This document shows positions 16,617 to 22,846 of a DNA stretch of 22,846 bases, in pieces. The position numbers were made by a program, and so were the translations under genes. The notes beneath the pieces were generated by a model, which did no database searches, had not been told where the DNA came from, and worked only from the letters and a program-made list of their open reading frames with translations. This stretch comes from an uncultured Planctomycetales bacterium (lineage in GTDB: Bacteria > Planctomycetota > Planctomycetia > Isosphaerales > Isosphaeraceae): contig CALCIB010000068.1 in assembly GCA_937907525.1 (NCBI GenBank), positions 1 through 22,846 of the forward strand, in the 5' to 3' direction. The first letter of the stretch is position 1. Every line of letters begins with the position of its first letter.

Positions 16617-16817
16617 GGAAGGTGGCCCGAAGGGCCGGATGAGGGGGGGTGCGCCGAAAAACCGTTGACGTCCAAGGTTCGCCGGGCGGGCTATCGCGAA
16701 CCGCGACGGCCTTCTCGCGCGTCGTCCCCCTCATCTGACCGCTCCGCGGTCTGTCTTCCCCCGCGAGGGGGGAAGATCGTTTTCGGCTCGTCCCGCCGTC
16801 GTTTCGACAGGGTGGAA

Positions 16818-18026
16818 TCACTTCGCCTTCGGCGTGATTTTCAAAAGCACTCCCTGCCCCGGCGCGAGGCTGTACCAGGGGGCGGGGAACGGCTTCAACT
16901 CGCCGGTGACGGGCGAGACGTACTCGACCTTCTCGGGCGGCTCGCGGAAGTCGGGCTGACACGTCGTCGCGTGCTTGAGATGCTTGTTGACGATCATCAA
17001 CCAGCGCGAGCCGTCCTCCTCGTGGGTGAACTCGCCTATGAGGAGCGACTCGCCGGCGAGCAGACCCTTCAAGAGCGAGTCGTCACCCAGGCCGCGGTTT
17101 CCCTCGGGGACCTCGCCGACGTGATACACGACGTCGGAACGCAGCTTCAACAGCCACGGCCCCAGGTTGGCGATCTGTCGGTTCAGGTCCCGCATGACGT
17201 CCCAATTGGGCGTCTTCTCCAGGAACTGATCCAGCGGCGCGGCCCGCCAATCGCCCAGGTCGGGCGCGTCCAGGATCGGCAACTCCCGGCTGATGAACTT
17301 GTAGTAGCAGATCCCGCGCGCCCCGTAGGCCAACGCGCCGTAAGCCTGAAGCCGGAGCGTGGTCGCGGTCGGCTCGCCGTAGGTGAGGTGGGCGACGCTC
17401 AGCATGATCGTGTGGAACGGCAGCTTGTGCCGCAGCCCCGCGGCGCGGACCTGGGCGATGTTCGCCCAGTAGCCGTAGGAGAAGTTCCCGTCCTGCCCCA
17501 GCGGGTAGTTGTCGTAGGAGAGGATCGTCGGATCGCTCTGCTTGACGAACAGGTCGAGGAACTGGTCGTAGCCCTCCCCCATGCCGGGCGTCATGTTGAT
17601 ATAAGGCCACTTGCCCGGCGCCAGCTTCCGGACCAGCGCCACCGCCTCGCCCAGCGCCGGGAACTGGCTGGCGTCGGGCTCGTCCCTCAGATGGTAGCCC
17701 ATCACGGCCGGATGGTCGTTGACGCGCTCGATCAGCGCGGGCAGGTTCTTCAGCGCCGGGCCGCTTTGGAACGGCTCGTTCCAGGGCTGGGGAGTCGACG
17801 CCGGGTCGAACACGATCGCCCGCAGCCCCAGTTTGGCGCACAGGTCCAGGGCCTTCTCCGGGACGAACGCCACGGCGTTGATCCCGCAATCGGCCATCGA
17901 CCGCAGGGTCGGCTCGTCGTCGGCGTAGTCCCACGCCATGATCGGAAATCGGGGCGGCTCGTCGGCCCCCCGAGACGTCGCGACGACCCCGACCATCAGG
18001 GCCGCCGTCAGCAGCGCGCGTCGCAT
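16818..18026 (-). CDS. Secreted TIM-barrel glycoside hydrolase-like protein
   Basis: A 402-residue protein with a Sec signal peptide (MRRALLTAALMVGVVATSRG, cleavage near residue 20). The mature part looks like a (beta/alpha)8 glycosidase of the GH42/GH-A type: IMAWDYADDEPTLRSMADCG (29-48) is the first strand and helix, GYHLRDEP at 110-117 places Glu116 at the expected acid/base position after strand 4, ILSYDNYPL (168-176) follows, and GARGICYYKF (235-244) resembles a late barrel strand. The C-terminal about 80 residues form a beta-sandwich-like tail (VEYVSPVTGEL). AGGAGG lies about 7 bp before the ATG. The substrate is unknown. It is the last gene of a same-strand set with the aldo/keto reductase and ThuA genes (96-bp and 80-bp gaps). 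Family membership is from fold-level motifs only. Confidence 0.72.
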   Translation of the reverse strand: MRRALLTAALMVGVVATSRGADEPPRFPIMAWDYADDEPTLRSMADCGINAVAFVPEKALDLCAKLGLRAIVFDPASTPQPWNEPFQSGPALKNLPALIERVNDHPAVMGYHLRDEPDASQFPALGEAVALVRKLAPGKWPYINMTPGMGEGYDQFLDLFVKQSDPTILSYDNYPLGQDGNFSYGYWANIAQVRAAGLRHKLPFHTIMLSVAHLTYGEPTATTLRLQAYGALAYGARGICYYKFISRELPILDAPDLGDWRAAPLDQFLEKTPNWDVMRDLNRQIANLGPWLLKLRSDVVYHVGEVPEGNRGLGDDSLLKGLLAGESLLIGEFTHEEDGSRWLMIVNKHLKHATTCQPDFREPPEKVEYVSPVTGELKPFPAPWYSLAPGQGVLLKITPKAK

Positions 18027-18122
18027 CCCCCGCCCTCCTCATAGGAAGTCTCGAAATCCGCCGCCAGGTTACTTCCGTTTTTGGAAGAAAACAAGGCGGC
18101 GGCGCGGGCGAGGGCGATTCCG

Positions 18123-19106
18123 TCACGTGAGCGGATCGCCGTAGACCTTGCTCCATTCCGGCTCGGCGGCGAGTTCCAGCCCGCGACGGGCGACGTCGCG
18201 TTCCTCCTCGGGGGAGAACGGTCGCGCGGCGGCGACGGTCGCGACGGCCTTCTCCAGTTCGGCGACGTTCTCCAGCCCCACGACGGCCGTCGACAGGCCG
18301 GGGACGGACAGGACGTAGCGGAGGGCGCGCTCGTAATGCTCGTCGTCCATCTTGAAGCCCCCCTCGGCCCGCTTCGCGCCGCCGAGGACCTTCATGGCGA
18401 CCAGACCCAGGTTCAGGGTTCGGGCGCGGGCCCAGACCTTGTGTTCGAAGTCGTAGGTGTGGCGGACGATGAAGTTGACGGCGTTCATCAGGACGTCGAT
18501 CTCGCCGGAATCGATCGCGCGGTGGAACCGGCTGGGGTGGAGATGGCCGCTGGCGCCGATGAACCGGACCAGCCCTTGCTTCCTGGCCTCGCGAAGCGCC
18601 CCCATGGCCCCCTTGGCGCCGAAGACCATGGCGTCGTCGCCCCAGAGGTTGTCGTCGCCGAAGTTGTGCAGGTGGACCAGGTCGACGTGGTCGGTCTGGA
18701 GCTTCTTAAGGCTTTCCCGCAGCGACTTCCAGGCGCCGTCGTAGGTCGGTTCGAGGACCTTGGTGACGAGGAAGACGCGGTCGCGGACCTCCTTGACAGT
18801 CGGGCCCATCTTCTCCTCGGCCGCGCCGTAGGTCCGCGCGACGTCGAGGTAGTTGACGCCCAGCTCCAGCCCGCGGTGGATGGTCGCGGCGACGTCGTCC
18901 GTCGAGACGTTGCCGCGGTCGAGGTAGGCGCAGCCGATCCCCAGCCGCGAGACCTTCGCGCCGGTTCGTCCCAACTCCACCCGCTCCACCGCGCCGACGG
19001 CGGGGGGTTCCTCCGCCCGGCCCGAAGCGGCCAGCGCGGCGCCGGCCGCCAGCGCGCCGGCGCGGGCGAAGTTCCGTCGCGAGATCGTCGAATCGTCGGG
19101 TCGCAT
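18123..19106 (-). CDS. Tat-exported aldo/keto reductase
   Basis: A 327-residue NAD(P)-dependent oxidoreductase. The N-terminus carries a twin-arginine signal (ISRRNFARAGALAAGAALAA, residues 8-27), so the folded, cofactor-loaded enzyme probably acts outside the cytoplasmic membrane. The AKR catalytic tetrad is recognisable: Asp88 and Tyr93 (LDVARTYG), Lys116 (VTK) and His147 (VHLHN). The N-terminal ELGRTGAKVSRLGIGCAYL is a classic family start. The C-terminal half contains GASGHLHPSRFHRAI and TAVVGLENVAELEKA. GGAGG lies 8 bp before the ATG at 19106; the frame continues far upstream but opposite other genes. Such Tat-dependent reductases are frequent in planctomycetes and often accompany sugar-processing genes. 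The substrate is not predictable. Confidence 0.9.
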   Translation of the reverse strand: MRPDDSTISRRNFARAGALAAGAALAASGRAEEPPAVGAVERVELGRTGAKVSRLGIGCAYLDRGNVSTDDVAATIHRGLELGVNYLDVARTYGAAEEKMGPTVKEVRDRVFLVTKVLEPTYDGAWKSLRESLKKLQTDHVDLVHLHNFGDDNLWGDDAMVFGAKGAMGALREARKQGLVRFIGASGHLHPSRFHRAIDSGEIDVLMNAVNFIVRHTYDFEHKVWARARTLNLGLVAMKVLGGAKRAEGGFKMDDEHYERALRYVLSVPGLSTAVVGLENVAELEKAVATVAAARPFSPEEERDVARRGLELAAEPEWSKVYGDPLT

Positions 19107-19186
19107 GGCGCGTGCCTCCGCGAAGGGGTCGTCGAACGGTCCTTCCGAACGCCGAGGGTCAGTGTAACCGCGACGTCGGGGTCGAT

Positions 19187-19957
19187 TCACCTTTTTTCCG
19201 CCACCCAGTCGACTCCCTGAACGACCAGCTTGCCGAAGTTCGGGTCGCGGAGCGGGTCGGGCTGGTCGGGGCCGAAGTCGCGATGGCCGAAGACGGTGTG
19301 GAAGACCCGGCCCTCGCCGTAGGTCCGGGTCCAGGCGACGGGCCACTCCTCGCCCTGGAAGTCCACCACGGCCAGGGGCTTCACGTCGGGCTCGATCTGA
19401 AGGTGGTAGTAGAGTTCGTCGGTGATCTTGAAGTCGGAGAGGCCGGCGGCGACGGGGTTGGTCGGGTCGACGATCCGGACGAGGTACTCCCCCTTGCGGG
19501 TCTTGGAGTCGGGCAGGCCGAAGTGGGAGAAGACCGCGCCGAGCATCTTGCGGATCTCGGGGTCCCAGTCGGCCGGGGCGTTGTCGCCGCCGTGGATCGA
19601 GACGAAGCCGCCGCCGTCGCGGACGAAGTCGAGGATCGCCTTCTGCTGGCCGGCGGTCAGTTTGAACTCGGGGTCGCGACGGTCGGCCAGGGTGACGATC
19701 AGGTCGTACTTGGCCAGGGCCGGGGTCTCCAGCAAGGCGGAGTCCTCGTTGATGGTGACCTCGTAGCGGCCGGTGTCCTCCAGGGCGTCGCTGAGATAGA
19801 ATGTCTGGGCGCGATAGCCGTGGTGCTGCCGCTGACCTCCGGAGAAGAGCAGCACCTTGGCGCCGTCCGGGGCCTTCTTCTGCGCCAGGGCCGGGGACGT
19901 CCCCAGGCCGACGAGGACCAGGCAGGCCGAAAACCGGGCGATCGCGGATCGAGTCAT
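19187..19957 (-). CDS. Secreted ThuA-domain protein
   Basis: A 256-residue protein with a Sec signal peptide (ARFSACLVLVGLGTSPALAQ, cleavage after ALA). The mature part is a ThuA-like, class I glutamine-amidotransferase-like fold: VLLFSGGQRQHHGYRAQT near the N-terminus, YDLIVTLADRRDPEF, then GGGFVSIHGGDNAPADWDPE and HTVFGHRDFGPDQPDP. ThuA was named from rhizobial trehalose utilisation, and planctomycetes carry many secreted versions tied to carbohydrate metabolism. AAGGAG lies 6 bp before the ATG at 19957, which rules out a 66-codon upstream extension. It heads the minus-strand cluster with the aldo/keto reductase and the glycoside-hydrolase-like gene, and is divergent from the small secreted protein gene at 20076 across 118 bp that must hold both promoters. 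Confidence 0.88.
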   Translation of the reverse strand: MTRSAIARFSACLVLVGLGTSPALAQKKAPDGAKVLLFSGGQRQHHGYRAQTFYLSDALEDTGRYEVTINEDSALLETPALAKYDLIVTLADRRDPEFKLTAGQQKAILDFVRDGGGFVSIHGGDNAPADWDPEIRKMLGAVFSHFGLPDSKTRKGEYLVRIVDPTNPVAAGLSDFKITDELYYHLQIEPDVKPLAVVDFQGEEWPVAWTRTYGEGRVFHTVFGHRDFGPDQPDPLRDPNFGKLVVQGVDWVAEKR

Positions 19958-20075
19958 GACGCGCTCCTTGGCGACGGACGGGAACCAACGTGAAGACCGA
20001 CGGCCGGGGCCAGCGTATTCGCATCTTCGGGGCGTCGCAAGCGAGCCCCGACCCGAGAGACCTTGAGGCCGATCC

Positions 20076-20636
20076 ATGAAAGCCGTTCGTTTCGCCGTCC
20101 CCCTGGCCGCCCTGGCGATCTTCGCGTGCGCCGACGCGCGCGCCCAGGAGGCCAAGACCCACGTCGTCGACGCCCGCGGCTTGAAGCTTCAGGTCCCGAC
20201 GGACTGGAAGCAGGCCAAGGCGACCTCCTCGATGCGCGCCGCGGAGTTGAAGGTCGACCCCGCGGAGGGCGACGACTACCCGGCGGAGTTGGTCGTTTTC
20301 GTCTTCCCCGGCGGGGCCGGCGGCGTCGACGCCAACGTCGACCGCTGGCGGAAGATGTTCAAGGACGAGAACGGCGCCGCGCCCAAGGCGGAGACCTCCA
20401 AGATCGCCTCCAAGGCCGGCGAGGTGGCGCGGGTGGAGACCTCCGGCCACTACCACCCCGCCCAGTTCCCCGGCCGCGCCGCCGAGCCCGACCGCGACGG
20501 CGCCCGGCTCCTGGGCGCGATCCTCGTCTCCGACGGCTCGGGCTACTTCATCCGCATGATCGGGCCCGACGAGACCATGCGAAAGCTCGCCCCCCGGTTC
20601 GACGAGATGCTCAAGGCGCTCGACTTCGCCAAGTGA
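20076..20636 (+). CDS. Small secreted protein of unknown function
   Basis: A 186-residue protein with a clear signal peptide (FAVPLAALAIFACADARAQ). The mature region (VVDARGLKLQVPTDWKQAKA, then ELKVDPAEGDDYPAELVVFV and GHYHPAQFP) has the look of the PsbP/Mog1-like alpha/beta sandwich found in many secreted bacterial proteins, but I do not recognise a named family. The start is preceded by a weak GAGG at suitable spacing. It is divergent from the ThuA gene and convergent with truA, with 19 bp between the stops. It is probably periplasmic; function not assigned. Confidence 0.72.
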   Translation: MKAVRFAVPLAALAIFACADARAQEAKTHVVDARGLKLQVPTDWKQAKATSSMRAAELKVDPAEGDDYPAELVVFVFPGGAGGVDANVDRWRKMFKDENGAAPKAETSKIASKAGEVARVETSGHYHPAQFPGRAAEPDRDGARLLGAILVSDGSGYFIRMIGPDETMRKLAPRFDEMLKALDFAK

Positions 20637-20655
20637 CCGCGCCGTCCGTCCATCG

Positions 20656-21423
20656 TCACGCCCCGCGGGTCTTGACCTCCGGGGCGCGGTCGTAGTTGAC
20701 GCGGAGCAAGAACAGCCCTTGCGACGGGGCGTTGGGGCCGGCGGCCTTGCGGTCCTCGGCCCGGAGCGCCTCGCCGACCCACGCCTCCGGCCGTCGGCCG
20801 GTCCCCACCAGGGCCATGGTGCCGGCGATCGCCCGCACCATGTTATAAAGGAAGCCGTCGGCCTCCACCTCGACGTGGACGACGTCGCCGTGTCGACTCG
20901 CCTCCAGGTCGAAGATCGTCCGAACCGAGCTGAGCCGGTTGGGCCAGTCGGTCTCGAAGCTTCGGAAGTCGTGCCGGCCCAGAAGCGCGGCGCCGGCGCG
21001 GTTCATGGCGTCGACGTCGAGCGGGCGGGAGACGTGCCAGGCGTGGCGCAGCTCGAACGGACAAGCGAATTTACGGTTGTCGATCCGATAGCGATACCGC
21101 TTGGAGCGGGCGTCGAGCGTGGCGTGGAACACCTGCGGGACTTCGACCGCCTCGTACACGCGGACGTCCCGCGGCAACAGCGCGTTGAGCGCCTTGACGA
21201 AGACGTCGGTCCCGTGGCGCGAGGCGGTCAGGAAGTGGACGACCTGCCCCAGCGCGTGGACGCCGGCGTCGGTCCTGCCGCTGGCGACGGTGTTGGGGGC
21301 CGTCCCGGTGAGTCGTTCGATCGCCTCGTCCAGCGCCGACTGCGCGGTCCGCAGGCCGGGCTGGCGCTGCCAGCCGTGGAAGTCGGTGCCGTCGTAGGCG
21401 ATCGTCAGCTTGATGTTGCGCAT
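20656..21423 (-). CDS. truA: tRNA pseudouridine synthase A
   Basis: A 255-residue cytoplasmic enzyme that isomerises uridines 38-40 in the anticodon stem-loop of tRNAs. It begins MRNIKLTIAYDGTDFHGWQR, standard for TruA. The catalytic Asp52 lies in ASGRTDAGVHALGQV; YRYRIDNRKFACPF and EADGFLYNMVRAIAGTM are further family motifs. A GTG at 21465 would add 14 residues (MKTDARLSRPDPPD), but these do not look like TruA and neither start has a strong Shine-Dalgarno, so the ATG is preferred. It is downstream of asd on the same strand but 298 bp away, separated by an E1 repeat that could affect read-through. Confidence 0.95.
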   Translation of the reverse strand: MRNIKLTIAYDGTDFHGWQRQPGLRTAQSALDEAIERLTGTAPNTVASGRTDAGVHALGQVVHFLTASRHGTDVFVKALNALLPRDVRVYEAVEVPQVFHATLDARSKRYRYRIDNRKFACPFELRHAWHVSRPLDVDAMNRAGAALLGRHDFRSFETDWPNRLSSVRTIFDLEASRHGDVVHVEVEADGFLYNMVRAIAGTMALVGTGRRPEAWVGEALRAEDRKAAGPNAPSQGLFLLRVNYDRAPEVKTRGA

Positions 21424-21493
21424 GTCCGGCGGGTCGGGTCGGCTCAGGCGCGCGTCGGTCTTCACGGTCCCCGGGTGGCGCGGAGGCGATGGT
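21424..21493. other. truA leader, no further feature seen
   Basis: Short stretch between the truA start and E1 copy B. It includes the alternative GTG start at 21465. No promoter can be placed with confidence. Confidence 0.35.
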
Positions 21494-21678
21494 AACGGCC
21501 TTCCCCCCTCGCGGGGGAAGGTGGCCCGAAGGGCCGGATGAGGGGGGGGGACGCGCCAAACGCCGTCGACGTTCAGGGCCTCCCGGACGGGCCTTCGCTA
21601 ATTCCAACGGTCGTCTCGCGCGTCATCCCCCTCATCTGACCGCCTCGCGGTCTGTCTTCCCCCGCGAGGGGGGAAGAT
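21494..21678 (+). mobile_element. E1 dispersed palindromic repeat, copy B (uninterrupted)
   Basis: The 21-bp ends at 21500-21520 and 21656-21676 are perfect inverted repeats of each other, and each is also a hairpin. Between them are the shared blocks ggtggcccgaagggccggat and ccccctcatctgaccg. The middle (about 21550-21615) is more diverged from copy A, but cgtc-rich blocks line up and ctcgcgcgtc is shared. It carries a single cctcgcggg, the empty E2 target. It lies between the asd stop and truA. Confidence 0.82.
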
Positions 21679-21721
21679 CCATCCACGTCGCGGCGTCGCC
21701 GCGAACCGTAAAGACCGACGA

Positions 21722-22738
21722 CTACGCGCGGGCGGGTTCGAGCTTCAGGAGGAGTTCGGCGATCTGGACGGCGTTGGTGGCGGCGCCCTTGCGCAGGTTG
21801 TCGCTGACGCACCAGAACAAAAGCGCGCGTGGATTCTTAAGGTCGTTGCGGATCCGGCCGACGAACACGTCGTCGCGGCCCTCGGCGGCGGCGGCCAGGG
21901 GGTATCGCCGGGCGGTCGGGTCGTCGACGACGGTCACGCCGGGGGCCTTGGCCCAGAGTTCGCGGGCGGCGGCGGCGGGGACGGGCTTCTCGGTCTCCAC
22001 CAGGATCGACTCGCCGTGCGAGTACGACACCGGGACGCGGACGCAGGTCGGGACGACGTCGATGGAGTCGTCGCCCATGATCTTGCGGGTCTCGTCGACC
22101 ATCTTGATTTCCTCCTTGGTGAAGCCGTTGGGGAGGAAGTCGTCGATGTGCGGCAGGCAGTTGTTGAAGATCGGGTGGGCGAACTTCGACGGCGCCGGCG
22201 CCGGCTCGCCGCGGCCGAACGCGCGCGCCTGGGCCTCGTACTCGTCGACCCCCTTCTGACCGGCGCCGGAGGCCGATTGGTAGGTGCTAACCACCACCCG
22301 CTTGACCTTGAAGGCGTCGTGCAACGGCTTCAAGGCCACGACCATCTGGATCGTCGAGCAGTTGGGGTTGGCGATGATCCCCCGGTTCTTGGCGACGTCC
22401 CTGGGGTTGACCTCCGGGACGACCAGCGGCACCCTGGGGTCCATCCGGAAGGCGCTTGAGTTGTCGACGACCACCGCGCCGGCCGCGGCGGCGATCGGGC
22501 TCCACTCCAGGGAGACGCTCCCCGGCGTGCTGGAGAGCACGACGTCGACCCCCTCGAACTCGGCCCGGTCGAGGGGCCTGATCGCGTGTTTCCCGCCCTG
22601 GAACGTGACCGTCTTGCCCGCGCTCCTGGGGGAGGCGAGGAACTTGATGGAGGCCAGTGGGAAGGCGCGCTCCTCCAGGAGGCGGATCATCCTCGCGCCC
22701 ACGGCGCCGCTGGCGCCGACGACGGCTACGTGCTTCAC
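21722..22738 (-). CDS. asd: Aspartate-semialdehyde dehydrogenase
   Basis: A 338-residue cytoplasmic NADPH-dependent enzyme converting aspartyl phosphate to aspartate semialdehyde, the branch point to lysine/diaminopimelate, threonine and methionine. The N-terminal Rossmann motif VAVVGASGAVGARMIRLL is intact. The catalytic Cys127 lies in ANPNCSTIQM, Gln154 in TYQSASGAG, and His241 in SYSHGES, with RVPV at 234-237. The length is normal. Translation starts at GTG (22738-22736), with GGAG about 10 bp upstream; no nearer ATG would keep the nucleotide-binding strand. The final about 10 residues (LLLKLEPARA) are normal. It is upstream of truA on the same strand. Confidence 0.96.
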   Translation of the reverse strand: MKHVAVVGASGAVGARMIRLLEERAFPLASIKFLASPRSAGKTVTFQGGKHAIRPLDRAEFEGVDVVLSSTPGSVSLEWSPIAAAAGAVVVDNSSAFRMDPRVPLVVPEVNPRDVAKNRGIIANPNCSTIQMVVALKPLHDAFKVKRVVVSTYQSASGAGQKGVDEYEAQARAFGRGEPAPAPSKFAHPIFNNCLPHIDDFLPNGFTKEEIKMVDETRKIMGDDSIDVVPTCVRVPVSYSHGESILVETEKPVPAAAARELWAKAPGVTVVDDPTARRYPLAAAAEGRDDVFVGRIRNDLKNPRALLFWCVSDNLRKGAATNAVQIAELLLKLEPARA

Positions 22739-22794
22739 AGTCGAACACTCCGGACGTTGAAACCGACCGTCACGGATTTTCGGGGGGTGGTCAC

Positions 22795-22846
22795 AACGGC
22801 CTTCCCCCCTCGCGGGGGAAGGTGGCCCGAAGGGCCGGATGAGGGG
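22795..22846 (+). mobile_element. E1 dispersed palindromic repeat, copy C (cut by window edge)
   Basis: Begins aacggccttcccccctcgcg and matches copy B through gggccggatgagggg to the last base of the window. It has a single uninterrupted cctcgcggg. It lies about 57 bp upstream of the asd start. The 10-mer tcacggattt occurs shortly before both copy C (22770) and copy A (16263), hinting that the shared repeat may extend a little further left. Confidence 0.8.

Larger units (their letters stand above)
16284..16781 (+). mobile_element. E1 dispersed palindromic repeat, copy A, interrupted by element E2
   Basis: The outer element is 16284-16305 plus 16617-16781, about 175-187 bp once the 302-bp insert and one 9-bp duplication are removed. 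Its ends are inverted repeats: the left end begins aacgcccttcccccctcgcg and the right end is its near-perfect complement, finishing gaggggggaagatcgtt at 16781. Each end is itself a hairpin (stem cttccccc/gggggaag around a ctcgc loop). It lies between the convergent alpha-2-macroglobulin and glycoside-hydrolase-like genes, so it may also act as a bidirectional transcription barrier. No transposase is encoded, so it would be non-autonomous. Confidence 0.82.

Noticed and set aside
19107..20456. Upstream extension of the aldo/keto reductase frame by about 450 codons
   Set aside because: Runs opposite or out of frame with the ThuA and small secreted protein genes; the Tat signal and Shine-Dalgarno at 19106 fix the start.
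22739..22846. Lysine riboswitch upstream of asd
   Set aside because: The stretch is short and its outer half is E1 copy C; no lysine-element consensus is visible.

Overview
The window is GC-rich DNA (mostly about 70 percent G+C by eye) with dense, mainly house-keeping and secreted-protein genes. No single marker fixes the taxonomy. The content fits a planctomycete, probably near the Isosphaeraceae: a eukaryote-like glycyl-tRNA synthetase, a secreted ThuA-domain protein, a Tat-exported aldo/keto reductase, a very large alpha-2-macroglobulin, and GC-rich dispersed palindromic repeats. That placement is inference.

Layout. (1) 1-2710, plus strand: 3' part of glyS, a xylose-isomerase-like TIM-barrel gene and a small two-helix membrane protein, tightly spaced. 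(2) 2711-6650: an accessory stretch of visibly lower GC. It holds an AlbA_2/Schlafen-like GHKL-ATPase gene (plus), a 3' noncoding tract made almost entirely of tandem repeats and palindromes, a fragment duplicating the 3' end of the membrane-protein gene, a minus-strand papain/amidase-like orphan, and 640 bp without a convincing gene. (3) 6651-9883, plus: a creatininase-family hydrolase overlapping an MFS transporter, then a Nif3-family metalloprotein. (4) 10031-16246, plus: one 2071-residue alpha-2-macroglobulin with an intact thioester motif. (5) 16247-16817: a nest of mobile repeats. (6) 16818-19957, minus: ThuA-domain protein, Tat-exported aldo/keto reductase and secreted TIM-barrel glycoside-hydrolase-like protein, likely one unit for extracytoplasmic carbohydrate processing. 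(7) 20076-20636, plus: small secreted protein. (8) 20656-22738, minus: truA and asd, separated by a dispersed repeat; a further copy begins upstream of asd at the window edge.

Two structures deserve attention. First, a 302-bp element with 52-bp terminal inverted repeats (E2) sits inside a 175-bp palindromic repeat (E1) at 16284-16781. It is flanked by a perfect 9-bp duplication, and two uninterrupted E1 copies in the same window show the empty site. E2 itself contains a third inverted-repeat module (E3). Second, the AlbA_2 gene lies between two copies of the membrane gene's 3' end that are identical over 81 bp, as if a small cargo had been inserted while the host gene's end was restored.
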